From Helopsaltes ochotensis (lineage: Eukaryota > Chordata > Aves > Passeriformes > Locustellidae), in contig VXBM01000266.1 of assembly GCA_013400155.1 (NCBI GenBank), forward strand, positions 224,775 to 288,774: DNA of 64,000 bases. The letters are read 5' to 3'. The translations under genes and the position numbers were made by a program. Shown here piece by piece: positions 1 through 12,248 of the stretch (positions within the stretch are counted from its first letter, which is position 1; every line of letters begins with the position of its first letter). The notes beneath the pieces were generated by a model, which saw only the letters and a program-made list of their open reading frames with translations, ran no database searches and was not told where the DNA came from.

Positions 1-2062
1 CTGAAGGCTTAGGGGATAAGATGCTTAAATTACAGGGGATATATCATATCAAAGTAAATTAACATTGGACCCCTACTAGCACAGAATGTTCTTAAACCCC
101 AACAGCTTTGGGGAGAATTTACAGAGACTACTGGGAGAGTGGAGTAGAGAATTTATAGAGTATACTGGTAAGAGACTTGACCTAAAGTGCCTCACAAAAC
201 TTGATGCCCATGAAATAATGACAGTTTACTGTAAAGAACCAGCCAGGTATAACAGAAGTCAGTCCTTTCCTTTTTTCACTCCTAGCTTAGCCTGACCTCT
301 TCTCCTTAGATTGAACCCACTGCATTTTAGTTACAAGAGAGGACATTTTGCCCAAAGGGAGCAGTTAAATGCAGTTAATACCTTTTCCATTTCCTAAGAT
401 ATTCTTTGTGTCTCACAAAGAATAGTTTTACAATACATGGTTGAATTTAGAGAAAACTATCTGTAAAGTCCGTGTGACTAATGATCACCTCTTGATTTTC
501 ACCTCTCTTCAATTAAAATTGCTGCAAACAATACAAGACACATGGATAGGTGTCTTCTGCTACTGTCAACAAATTCTTGAGTTTAAAAAGCATCAAATGT
601 CCCCAAAAAACCAAGCGCCTCTTAAATCCCCATCATTCTGAAGAGTGCCAAAAAAATTAGAGAAAGTACAGTTTTCATCATTAATAATCTTGACCACTGT
701 AGATTACTTAAACAAGAAACATGGGAAGAAACCATAAGAGATAATCTTAGGCTTCATCACAGGACAATGGAAGTGTAGAATTCTTGGATATTACTGCAAC
801 AAACAGAATTACTTTTTTTCTTGCTCTTTCATCTTCTATTATTTGTGTCAAGTAAGGTGAAGGGAAAAAAATTCAATGAAAACTATGATATGCAAACTAT
901 TGACCCACAACTTCTGGTTGAAACATATATGTCTGGAAGGCTCTTAATATCTGTAACCCTACCAGTTAAATAATATAATAAACAATGGGTCAGAAAAGAT
1001 TTGACAAATGTCCCAGTGCTCAGAAACTGGTTAGGGAATGCTGCTGCAGAGCCTGTCTGCTCAGTAAGGACACCTTTGGGTTCTCAACTCCAGTTGAATG
1101 GTCTCATTCAAAATATGAACTACAGTTTTGTTACAGGGAAAATACTGTGAATGAATACCCATGTACTGCATTTCCACTGGTGTTCCTTGACTGGTTAGAA
1201 TAGTGTTACAGTCACTGGCAGATTATCTATATTGCCTTGTTATATATATCAATAGAATCATTTGTAGTTCTGTTCATAAGACTAAAGTGATTGCTAATTG
1301 TATGTGTTAATCTATCAGCTATTTGTTTGGACAGACCCTCAAGCATTATAAGAAATGATATATGAAATCTTCCTTACTTGGACCAGAGGGGAAGAACACA
1401 GAATGTTGAAATGCATTCCCATCAAACACTTGTGTTCTTTTAAATAAACTGAAGTGTTTGTTTTCCATGAAAAGAATAAAGTAATGAAAATAGCCATGAC
1501 ATTTAAAATGAACCTTAGTGGCATCAAGTACACCAGGTGCCCTTAACTATTATGCTCTCCTTGATGTTCAATTGATTTAAATAGACTAGGAAATACAATA
1601 ATAGCATAGGAGTGTGCAGTGAAACACAAAAGGCAAAAGGCTGTTTTTAAACAGCTTGGATAAACAAGGTTCTCTATTAGCATAAAAATAAATTGTCGGC
1701 AGTATATTACTGACTAATATTACCATGTGCATTTGGTTTGGTGCATTGCCTTCATGCTGACACTTTCAGTGTGACTGTTTGAAATCAGTGAATGATGCTA
1801 AAAACATTCATTTGTTCTTACAGTCCATGTTTAATGCAAATGTAATGAATTAATTTGTGAAAATCATAATTCATGGTCTTCTAGGATCAGGTCTTTCCCA
1901 CAGAAAAACACGGCCCTCAAAAGAACAGAGGCTCAAATACAATGCACTTTCTGCTGTGAAGACTCTAACTAAAACGTGCAATGATAAAAGTTTAAAGCTA
2001 ATCTTGTTCTGAACGTTACAATATTCAAAGCCGATGACCAACATATCAATTGCACACATAAT

Positions 2063-2150
2063 GTGGGACGTGGCTGAGTGATGGGTTAGTGCTGGGTTAA
2101 GAGTCAGACTCGATGATCTGAAGATATTTTCAATATAAGTGGTTCCATGA
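2063..2150 (+). repeat. Degraded avian retroelement 3' tail (CR1/LTR-like)
   Basis: The phrase GTGCTGGGTTAAGAGTCAGA followed by CTCGATGATCTGAAGATATT and later GGTTCCATGAT follows the order of the very common avian repeat ending (gttggactcgatgatctt...aggtcttttccaacct...attctatgat). The central part is heavily diverged. It could be either a CR1 3' end or the end of an ERV LTR, because both carry similar wording in birds. Confidence 0.5.
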
Positions 2151-5100
2151 TTGCAGCAAAAGCTGGATCAGGTTCAATATTTGGAACATAATGAATTTCT
2201 AAAGGAGCTTGTTCATATCGGTTTCTCATAAAACAGGGAATGCATAGGTTGTATTTCACTATTGCATAAATGTGACAGAACACTCTGCATAGCAAATTCT
2301 ACATATCTGAAAGACAGCAATAAGGAACGCTGACTTCAGGAAAATCGGAATGATGTAAGGTGAGTGACATAGCCCACAGAAGGAATTTTAAAGAATAGGA
2401 TTTATAGCTGTTTTGTAAGTATCAAGTTTTGATCCCAACTGAGAACAGGTTCATTGTTCTTATGGACTATATTGATAAGCCACTGTAGGTGATAATTTTT
2501 CCCCTCCCTTGTTGTTAGATGATGCCTAAACACTTTTTTGTTTGAGAAAATAAGTGCTGTTTATGAATGTGGAGGAGATTTATCACTAGTAGCATGTACA
2601 ATGCTGATCTCTTCCTTAGTCTTTGCTGGATGGGTATGTATTTACTGGCCATCCTAGTAATAATTTCTGGTTTCCATTTTATACAGGAAATTTTTGTATA
2701 GGAAAATTCCTTTTTTACTCTGAGAAGCTGTATAGCTTATGTGAGAGTGTATACTTGTCTATTCATCATCTATTAATTTTACATATAAATTATATTCCAG
2801 ACGTAAATACTTAGCCTCATATGTAACATTAATATTTGACTAGAGATTAAAATCTGCAGAAATTGAAATATCAATATAAAGTTGCCTTGCAGACAAAATG
2901 TGCTCACCAACAGTAAACTGTGTTGATAAATATAAGTTATGAGTCCAGTAGTTGGCAAGTTCACTGAAGGACACCAAACCAATCCTGTCTCCAGGACCAT
3001 ATTTTTTAGCTTAGGATGTTACATTCTATAAACAGAAAATTCATAAAGTGAATTATTATGTGTGCATCTTTGCCTTGCAAGGACACAAGTTCACTTTACT
3101 AGGTGCAGAAATTAAATTTTTGGAGTAATGAATTAATGAATTCAACAGTATTTTAGCTATATAGTGTCTATATTAAAAGCAATTAAAAACAACCAGCAGT
3201 TTTTATTCATTTCTGTCCCCTTCCAAAGCTGTGTGATTTCCCATCATCTGTCAGATTAAACATTACAGGATCTAGTGAGATATCCTTCCATCTGTGGACA
3301 CCTGACTACTGCTTCAGTTCCTCAACAGGAAACTTGTTCTTGTCATGGGCGTATAGGTTGCTATGCGTGTTGTCAGCTGTGCAGGCTGATTACTTCCAGC
3401 AGCAGAAGAAAGATGGAAAATCAAAGCAATTCAAAAGCTTGGGTCAGTCAGTCTAACAGACTTGGGAATGTTTTTTGAGAACAGGACAGTGGATTAGAAT
3501 ATTGTTTATTTTATAGAGAGAAATGAGTTACTAAACTACCATAGACAAAATGTCCCAAGTGCTCTTTCCATCCACCCATCTTGTAAGACTTCAGAAGTAA
3601 GCTTCCCAGAACCACCATGTTTAGGCTATTCTTATTTTCTAATAGCTATTCATAACAGCAAATCCTTGGCATGCTACAAAGATCAATCTTCTTTCAAGCA
3701 GCTGAAGTTGTCCACTGAGCAGAAACTAGCTAATAGGCACTTTATTGGTGTGCCAGTCACAGCAAGGGACATCCAGCATGGGGCACTCTGTTCCTGGCTT
3801 TACAAAACACAGTGTGAGTATAGTTGGGTTCTTTTTCCTTTAGGAAAGGAATATAAACTTCAAGCAATTAAAAAAAATCATTAGGCTTCTAGGCATCCCA
3901 TTCTTTTAAAACTTGAGTGATTTTCCAGTTTGTCGTTGACTTAAGCATCTTCAATACAGAAAACATGGAGAAGCTGTTTCATATGATAACATGTTACTTT
4001 AACGTAAGCATCTGCAGTTCTGTTTCCTTTTTCTTTATTAAACTCTGGAAAACATTAAATGCATTTATCTATATTTTTCCTCATTTTTCTTATGTATCTT
4101 TCAGTATGTTATTGCTAGTGTACACAACAGTAAACCCAGACATAGGCTGTTGTGGTTTTTTTTTTAATAGCCACCAAAATAACTACCACCAGGTCTTATG
4201 AATGTTGTTTGATGCAATTGAATTTCAGTAACCTGTGTTCTAAAAAATTCAGTCCTACATTTAAGAAATCCTAGAATATACTCACTGCTCAAGAGGAACA
4301 TTTCCGGAGCAAGGGAGAGAACTAAAGGAGAAAGGAAAATGAAGATAATTCCTGGCTTTTACAGCCAGATTTGTAATCTGGACTGTCCAAAAGGAAGCTA
4401 TGCAAAAACTGCGTTTTTTTGCCACCATCTTTACACTAAATATGGAATTGCAGACAAGTCAGTTTGAGCTAGGACATACTGCCTGCATGATCACTTCATT
4501 TAAAATATGACAGCAATAATTGTCTGTTGAGTTGCTTTCAGATATCTGAGTTCATCAGTAGGAGAGATGGTTCATAAAGCGTCCTGGATACATAACAGAG
4601 TAGTTATTGTTTTGAGGAGGGACTGCAAATTGCTGATTCGAATTAAAAGCAACTTCTGTAATATCCCATCTCCAGTCTTTTATTACTTTTTAAACTATTT
4701 ACCTGAACCTATTTTAAATATTTCTATTTGTAATTTGTGATAGCTGTTGCCCTTATTAATCATCCTACTAAAAAATCCAACCCAACAAATAACAACCCTG
4801 AAACCTCCCAAACAAAAACTACATGGGTTACTTTAGCTGACATTTTTACTTCCTGTTCACAGTAATTTGCAATTTCTGTCTCTGAAGACTGACACCTGAG
4901 CTCTCCATATGATCATTGTTTAATTTATGGTGTTTTATTTAATTTAATGTAACAATAACAAAAGAGATTGCAAGAATTTACTTGGGGAAGAATTATTCAT
5001 TTGAAAAGAACTGCCGACATTTAATTGACCTAAACTTTGATAGAATTTATAAACAACTACTTATATAAAAAAAAAATTTAGGGTTTGCCAACAACCCTGA

Positions 5101-5316
5101 GATTATGTTCCTTTTTTTACCTGGCTCCAAATGTGTCTTTTATGCCACTTAGCTAGGAGAAACAAGTTTCTTGCCTTAACAAAAAGTGGCAAGTTATCTG
5201 AGCAGGGACATTTTATTTTTCATCCCGACCTCTCTTTGCTTTTTCCATGTGCAGGTACTGAAAATAGCTGTGGCCAAGTTTTCATGACTAGAGCAAAGAA
5301 AAGCCAGCAACAGAAA

Positions 5317-5424
5317 CACAGAATCATTGAGGTTGTAAAAGACCTCTGAGATCAAGTCCAGCCTTTAACCTTTAACTACCCTGTCAGCCAGACCCTGGCA
5401 CTGAGTGCCACATCTAGACTTATG
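5317..5424 (-). mobile_element. CR1 LINE fragment, reversed
   Basis: On the plus strand the sequence reads CACAGAATCATTGAGGTTG, then AAAAGACCTCTGAGATCAAG, then TCCAGCC, and later GTGCCACATCTAGAC. This is the reverse complement of the usual avian CR1 3' end, so the element points to the minus strand. Only the last 100 bases or so remain. It shares its wording with the fragment at 42719-42950. Confidence 0.75.
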
Positions 5425-5971
5425 AACATTTCTTATGTCTTATTTTCCAGTGCACAATCGAATTCTTCTAAGAAAGCTCTGTAAGACAGAACAGAAGCTT
5501 AGGATAATTTTATAAAACAGAAATAAAAGTGCATATTTTATCTTTAATGCTATTTTGAACAGCATCCATATATTTTTCTTCTAATTTAATAAAGCGTTTT
5601 TTCTACAAAAAGTGATTAAGATAGTCTATTTATTATATTGTAAAAGCTCACAACTTTACTGATAATTTCATATGCCTTAAAAATAATAATTAAGCTTAGA
5701 TTCTAAGATAATATGCCTAAGTACAGATTTAGTTTACATGCTTGCTGTGTCAAAGGCCAAAAGTGGTTTTATGTAATTCATTTACTCCTACTTTTATTCA
5801 GATGGATGCTTATTGCCCCTTGAAAAAAGCCACTTAGTTTCTTATATATTCAGTTTGGCAAACAATAATAGTTACAGATTAAACTATTCAACTTGAATTA
5901 AACTTGGCTATAAAAATATTGTACTTTTCATTATTAAAAAAAATCTCACACTGTCAGTTCTAAATTAAATA

Positions 5972-5995
5972 TTTAGATTAATTATTTAATCTAAA
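5972..5995. repeat. Perfect A/T-rich hairpin, 10-bp stem
   Basis: The arms TTTAGATTAA (5972-5981) and TTAATCTAAA (5986-5995) are exact reverse complements around a TTAT loop. The surrounding sequence is very AT-rich, so a chance origin is possible. No terminator function is implied in a vertebrate intron. Confidence 0.7.
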
Positions 5996-8099
5996 CTCAA
6001 ATATTTAGTTAAAATTCTACTGTGTGAAATTGAAGGTGCTTGGAAAATCTACTTCTGCTTTATCTGTGTTGACCACATTGGATTTCCAAGGCATGCTATG
6101 TGGTATTTTACTTGTGTCTAGTTATATAAAGTTTAAATTTAAAATGTATACTGTTAATGAATTAACAAAATTAGAATTATAATTTATTTATTCTTTTAAA
6201 TTGCAAGACATTACTTTTGTTATTATTATGAACACTGTTAAATTTATATTTATGTTTTATAACTAATAAAACTCCTAACAAATCAACTTTTAGCTTTTAG
6301 CATAAAAGACTAAGTTATTTTCATTCTATCTTCCAAAAAATTCTCCTGAATTTTTTTAAAAAGTATTGAATTTGAATAGCAAGAAGTCCATCTGACTGAT
6401 TATTATTTTCCATATAAAATATGGTGTCCACACATAAAAAAACCACAACAATTTCTAGTCAACAAGAAATTATGCAATATTATGACGACTACTGCATATT
6501 ATGAAGCCTCAAAATGGCAGATTAGTCTGCACCAAAAAGACATTTAATTTTTAGGCCCTCTTGCAGACAATATTTTTAGAAAAATGTTCTATACTGTTCA
6601 GCTGAAAAATGTTTTACAAACGAGTTGGCAAGGAGATACGGAGATCCTGCTCCCATAAAGCATTTAATTATGTCCCTGCCATTAAGAATACGAATAATCG
6701 CACCTCAGTGGGGCTACTTATAATTAACTATCTGGATTATAGTATGAATATTGAAAGACTTAATCCAACAGTACCTTGAATAGCCAAGGAATAGCCATAT
6801 GCAGTATTTTTGCAAAATGTAAAATTATATATCATATCATAGTGTCCATATGTTAAAGCACTTCAACAGATTTTTTTGTATTTATAATCAGTATTGTACT
6901 ACAAATCTTTTAAAGTATTCTATCAAAAGGAAGCACCTAGAGTGTAACCAGAAAAAAATAAGTGGCAAAATATAATCTAAAGTGACTCAACATTTCCCAT
7001 GGTATTATTTTCCACTGCACTGGTCTAAAATATACTGACAGTTACTGTTCCAAAAGGGGGAAAAGCTCCATAAATAATAGGTAGGTCAAAGAAGTTCTGT
7101 CTAATTGGCCTTCTAAAAACTGAAGCAAATGCAAAATAGAGTTTATTAGAATTTCAAGTGCAGAAGGATAAATGTTAAAAGTGCATTAAATATTTAAGCA
7201 AAATAAAACATTTAGAATTGAAAGCATTCCATGAACTACCTGTTACAAACAATAAACCAAAAAAGAAAAGATGCTATAATATGTCTCTGGGACATTGTCT
7301 GGGAAGATGGCAATGAGAATCTGGTTTCTAGATAGATTTGCTAAATGAATGATGACATGAAGCACAGATAGTGATATCGGCCTTTGAGTAAGTAAAATAA
7401 GACATGTATTTGTCTCTTATGACAATGCAAGAGATAGGCCAATACAGTTTCATATTCACACACAGTAACTCTCATATATACACTTCATAATTTTTTTTTT
7501 TAATCTCTTCATGTTCAACATACCTGGAAGTTGATAGAAAAAGAAAAAAAATTAGCAGTATGACTTTTAGTTAGTCTAAAAACTGATTTATCTATTGATG
7601 CCAGTGGCATGATATCGTTGTGATTTTCAGTGGGTAAAAAAAAATGGGGGCGGGATCTACAATAGATACATCAAAAATTGGGCGGCATGAATTACGGCAG
7701 ACTTATCTACTGGAATTTGGACACTCCTTCAACTAACAAAACCTCCATGAGGCCCCCAAACCTAATTAATAAAAATATTATCTGTACTTCCTAAAAACTA
7801 AATTTGGATTTCCCTAGCAAAATATTGGCATTCCTTCAGCTCTAACACAGTATCTGTCAGAAACAGAAAAAAAGGGGTTAAATTTCCCAGAACATATGTC
7901 TGGGCTGCTGCATGAAGGAAAGCCTGTGTAAACACAGGTGGGAAAACAGATGGAGAAAGAAAAAGATAGCAGGGAGACCAGTTTTGTCTTGTGTCCTTTG
8001 TGGTTGAGAGGAATTTTGCCAGTGACTACAGAAAAGAGCAGGATGAGACCACAGTGAACAATCAGGCCTCTGTCCACCAGTGAGAAAGCAAATGAAGTA

Positions 8100-8620
8100 C
8101 CAGCAGAGTCCTGAACGTGTTCCCAGAAATCCTCCTCTGAGTAAGCTGTGCTGAGCTGTACTGGTTGGGCAGTGCAGGATTTATTCCTTTCTTCTCCTCT
8201 CTGCGGCCGTGTCAGCCCCACTCTAACACACCAGCTCATGGAGGCAGCTCAGCCAGCGCCTATCAGAACCAGGACTGCCTGTCCCAAGTCTCTCCTCTGA
8301 TTCCACAGGGCTGGCGGCTGGAGGGGCACAGGACCTCCGGAAACCACTCCTGCTCATCCAGGTCCCATGCACGAGTTTTGGGACAGCTTAAAACTTACAT
8401 TTGCAAGGGTAACAATCTCAAGCAAGTTATCAGTGGTTGAAAGCTGCTTTTCCACTTTGTTCTCCAAGCAGGGGCCTGCTCTCTGTAGCTGAGAGCATGG
8501 GAACACTGACTGAGTCTGGGGAGAGGGATTTGCAGAGAAGTGGAGGGTCACAAGGTTTCAGGGAGCAAAGGCCTTTCCAAGAAGGGAAGGAGAAGTTGCA
8601 GGGCCTGATCTTACTGTGAT
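8100..8620. other. GC-richer islet of unknown nature
   Basis: A block of about 500 bases is clearly richer in G and C than its AT-rich neighbours and includes CpG-bearing words such as TGCGGCCGTG near 8200. Open frames run across it on both strands: 141 codons on the minus strand from 8239, 91 codons on the plus strand from 8165, and shorter ones after. None resembles a protein I know. It could be an old unrecognised repeat or a regulatory block. A coding role is not supported. Confidence 0.35.
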
Positions 8621-9366
8621 GACTGAAGTAGGCCTAAAACCCACCCATCTGAGTAAGAGGAAGGAGATAATTGGAAAGGGTTTGTATTATTAAAGCAAAC
8701 ATCTCTTTAGTTTATTACACTACTGCATGTTTGATGTGATTAATTATCAGAGATTTTGAATTACCAACTTATATAATATTATTATAGAGTGATTCTGAAA
8801 CAATTTACCACAGCCAAAATCAGAATATGGATACAGCAGTGGTAGTACATCAGTTTCTACCAATATGTATTGGTTAAGTTTATTATGTAGGTTAAAAATT
8901 CTGCTCTTCAAAGCCCCAGTAACTGATGAACTAATCTGTAAGCAAAAGACTCATATTCTTGTGCTTCATCTCTAAAGATGTCAAAATCTTTGCATTTTGC
9001 CAATTTTGTATGTATAGTGAAGAATTAATACACAATCTGTTCAGTAATTCCTCCTGTCACAAGAAGAGCAGTTTCTAATCCAATCACCTGGTACTGAGAG
9101 GAAAAGGTTCAATAGGATTAAAACCTGGCAATTTCCTTCCTACCATTTATTACTGGGATTATATCATAAATGTGTTTAAACTACCAAGATATTAAAGAGA
9201 AAGACAAATATGCACTGAGACAGAGAAAGCAAAAATGGGGGAGCTGTCATTATTCACTGCTGTGTAGTTTGTATTTTCAGTATTGTAAACTGTAGATACT
9301 CAGGACCAGGGACAAGATGATAAAAAAATTAAACCACTTCATAATCACAACATCCTCAAAATACAA

Positions 9367-9825
9367 TTGCTTACATTTTTCACCTGCCTCCTGATTCTTA
9401 TTCTCCATCCCAGGAAGCTGAGCTCAAGTGTGTCAATCTCAAGCTTTCAATTCAGCTTAACTGCGAACACATGTGCAGTCAGGTTTTCCAGCTCGCTATC
9501 CAAAAGGGTTAGGTGTAAGCACCTTCCCACTCTGTTCCTTCTGGAGGTTGCTCAGATCTGTGCTTGCTGCTTTCGTTTTCCTCCCTTTCTCATCGGTCAC
9601 ATGCCCATGATGTTCCCCTGCAGATGCTCTGTCTCCCATTTATTTGCACCACTCACAGACTCCTACCCACAGAGTCCTCTCTTTGTTGACATCTATCTCA
9701 CTCCCCACACTCTTCCCTACTGTTTTGTTCTATGCGTTAGCATAGTCCACACCATCCGTTCATTCTCTCCTGACCTTCATTCACATGCCACTAACCCTAC
9801 AAAGGCAGCTAGAAGGAGATCGTAA
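9367..9825 (+). other. Pyrimidine-rich tract with a 152-codon open frame
   Basis: The plus strand is rich in C and T here, which depletes stop codons. The frame from 9367 to 9825 stays open for 152 codons and is full of Ser, Cys, Phe and Leu, as expected of translated pyrimidine-rich DNA. I see no domain, and it ends exactly at the left border of the CR1 element. I judge it noncoding. Confidence 0.4.
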
Positions 9826-10338
9826 TTCCTTGGATAAAGAATTGGTTGTATGGTCACATCTAGAGGGTACTAATCAATGGCTCAGAGTCCTGATGGACAT
9901 CAGTGACAAGTGGTGTCCCTCGGGGATCTATACTGGGACCAGTCTTGTGTAGTGTCTTCATTAATTAAATAAATGAAGGAATCGAGTGCACCCTCAGCAA
10001 ATTTGCTGATGAATCCAAACTGAGCAGTGTGGTTGACACTCCTGAAGCATGGGATGCCCTCCAGAGGGACCTGGACAAGCTCGAGAAGTGGCCCTTGGGA
10101 ATCTGATGAGGTTTAACCAGGCCAGGTGCTGGCGCTGCTCCTTGGTTGGGACAACCCCCGGTATCAGCGCAGGCTGGGCATGAACAGACCCAGAGCAGCC
10201 CTGCCCAGAAGGGCTTGGGGGTGCTGTGGGTGAGAGGCTGGACATGATCCAGCCATGGCACTGACAGCCCAGAGAGCCAAACGTGTCCTGGGCTGCATCC
10301 AGAGCCCCGTGGGCAGCAGGGCAGGGAGGGGATTCTGC

Positions 10339-10366
10339 CCCTCTGCTCTGCTCTGCTCTGCTCTGG
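10339..10366 (+). repeat. (CTCTG)n microsatellite inside CR1
   Basis: About five tandem copies of CTCTG lie in the part of the CR1 that normally reads CTCTGCTCTGGTGAGACC. The natural two-unit repeat of the element has expanded by slippage after insertion. Confidence 0.85.
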
Positions 10367-10542
10367 TGAGACCCACCTGGAGCACTGCATCCTCAGCTGG
10401 GGTCTCCAAGATAGAAAGAACTTGGACCTATTGGAAGAAATCCAGAGGAGGCCAAGATTATCAGAAAGCTGGAGCATCTCTCCTATAAGGCAAGGCTGAG
10501 AGAACTGGGGGTTCTTTCAGCCGGGAAAAAAGGAGGCTTAGA

Positions 10543-10548
10543 GGTCAC
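10543..10548 (+). repeat. Left target-site copy of the LTR insertion
   Basis: GGTCAC here pairs with GGTGAC at 10836-10841. The right copy matches the uninterrupted CR1 wording, so the left copy probably carries the later mutation. Confidence 0.75.
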
Positions 10549-10835
10549 TGTTGCCCTGATTTTCAGCCTTCTGATGTGTTTTCATTTCTGTAGTGGAGTT
10601 CTCACGCTTTCAAAGCATTTCAAATCAATGATTTGTTTTCATTCTTTCATGAAAGAGGAGAGAGTTGATTGACTGTTGGTCTGACCAGTGTGTTGGAGAG
10701 GTGGCAGCTTCACTCTCCAATCCATGGTCACCTTTGGAATTCTATAAAATGTCAAAGATGTAAATAAATATTCCTTTTTCTTTCCGGCACGACTCAGCGT
10801 GTAGGTGCCATTCTTTCCTGTCTCCTGTCTCCACA
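10549..10835 (+). mobile_element. Solo LTR nested in the CR1 (287 bp)
   Basis: The block starts with TGTTGCCCTG and ends with CTGTCTCCACA, giving the retroviral TG...CA termini. It is flanked by GGTCAC (10543-10548) and GGTGAC (10836-10841), a 6-base duplication with one mismatch. The CR1 reads on smoothly across it (...CTTAGA-GGTGAC-CTAATTGAG...), which fixes both borders. A TATAAA box lies at 10743-10748 and a polyadenylation signal AATAAA at 10763-10768. The 6-base duplication suggests the ERVK (betaretrovirus-like) class. No internal viral genes remain, so this is a recombined solo LTR. Family name not assigned. Confidence 0.85.
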
Positions 10836-10841
10836 GGTGAC
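10836..10841 (+). repeat. Right target-site copy of the LTR insertion
   Basis: GGTGAC immediately follows the terminal CA of the LTR and continues into CR1 sequence (CTAATTGAGATC). Confidence 0.78.
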
Positions 10842-12228
10842 CTAATTGAGATCCTCTGGTATCTGAAGGGATATAATAAAGAAATAAAGAAATAAAGAGA
10901 GAGACTTTTTACAAGAGCATGTGGTGAAAGGACCAGGGGAAACGGCTTCAAACTGAAACAGAAGAGATTTACATTAGACACTAGGAAAAAAATCTTCACT
11001 CTGGGAGTGATCAGTCACTGGCACAGGTTGCCGAGAGAGGTTGTGGATACCCCACCCCTGGAAGTGTTCAAGGATGAACACTTGGATGGGGCTTTCAGCA
11101 ACTTGGCCTAGTGAAAAGTGTACCTGACCATGGTGGGGGGAGTAGAATGAGATAGTGTTTAACATCCTTTTCAACCCAAGCCATTTTATGTTTCTGTCAT
11201 TCTATGGTAATTCCTATTGAGGGCAACCTTATTTCCTCACATATGAAAATTGTGTCAGTGTCAATATGAGAAGTTTCTCTTGTAAATGGACAAGATGCAT
11301 CTACAGCTATTCCTGTAGTGGCAGAAATCCCATTTCTAATAATGGCGAACTAGGAGCAAAATTTCTAATAATTAGCTAACAGAGAGTAAAAAATGAAGGA
11401 GGACATAAAAAAAATCCAGATGTTTCAAAAAAATAAGATATAGTTAAATTAAAAATAAATCCAGTAAAAGCCACTATAGAGTATTAGAACCCCATGATTC
11501 TTCACTGGTAACTGTGGCTTACATAACTTTGCCCATGTAGAAATGACAATGTAACTGCACAGTATAGTGAAAATGAGTTTCATGTTTTCTTCGTTGTCTG
11601 ATTCCTGTCCTTTTTATAAAAATTCACATGTGCATACCATGTGAGGACAGGGATTTTAAGGTAAGGCAGTAAAAAGTTACTGTTTTCTACAAATGCCAGC
11701 AAAATGGTAGGTCTATTGAAAAGCCATATTGAAAAGAATAGTACCAGAAACTGCTTTCAAATTTCTACTAGCACTTAGAGGAGCTATGTAGCATGATAGT
11801 ATCCTTCAACTAGCAATCTGAAAAAACCCCACTTACTTGGTTGAAAATCAGCATCCTACACACTGCTGGGCTGAAAAATGCTCCTGCACACAAAGTTTAT
11901 GAAGATTACATTTATGAACACATATCAGGGTCACAGGACAGAATGCTCTTCCCACAGAAATACCAAGGAATAAACCACAAGATCTCTGTGGTTACAGTAT
12001 TGTATTTACTCCTTCCTTCCCAAAAGGACAAACCAGTGAGTGCAAATAAGGAAGGAGCAGACAGTAGTCAAGCCCAGATCCTCCTATTGTCACCACTTTG
12101 CATGTTCCTCAAAAATGAACAGAAAGTGCACAGAAGAGGTGTAGTCTGATTCATCGATTCCACTGGTGGCTATCCAGGCATATTCTTTTTGAAATTTACC
12201 AACGCTTACCAATTACCCTTACCCTTAC

Positions 12229-12248
12229 AACCTTACAATTGTAAGGTT
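12229..12248. repeat. 20-bp perfect palindrome
   Basis: AACCTTACAATTGTAAGGTT equals its own reverse complement. It follows a short run of TTACC/TTACCC words (12196-12225), which looks superficially telomere-like but is not a regular array. Confidence 0.85.

Larger units (their letters stand above)
9831..11206 (+). mobile_element. CR1 LINE, 5'-truncated, split by a solo LTR
   Basis: This is the 3' part of a CR1 non-LTR retrotransposon in the plus sense. Broken coding sequence for the C-terminal end of its reverse transcriptase ORF can be followed: LGPVL-like wording at about 9935, then SKFADES-like, ALTAQRAKRVLGCIQSPVGS at 10258-10317, and so on, with frameshifts. Its 3' UTR follows (GGCTTCAAACTGAAACAGAA, GTGGATACCCCACCCCTGGA), then the terminal TCAACCCAAGCCATT and a TTCTGTCATTCTATG tail. 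It is interrupted at 10549-10835 by an LTR. The 9-base word GTAATTCCT occurs at both borders (9822-9830 and 11207-11215) and may be a target-site duplication. The element is long dead: the frame is broken several times and the 5' end is missing. Confidence 0.92.

Noticed and set aside
9367..9825. 152-codon plus-strand ORF as a gene
   Set aside because: It is pyrimidine-rich with no domain, and ends at the CR1 border; stop depletion explains the length.
9965..10488. ORFs of 77-170 codons on both strands over the CR1
   Set aside because: The plus frame is a broken piece of CR1 reverse-transcriptase ORF and the minus frames are shadows in GC-rich element sequence.
12196..12236. Interstitial telomeric repeat
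   Set aside because: Only irregular TTACC, TTACCC and CCTTAC words occur; there is no TTAGGG/CCCTAA array.
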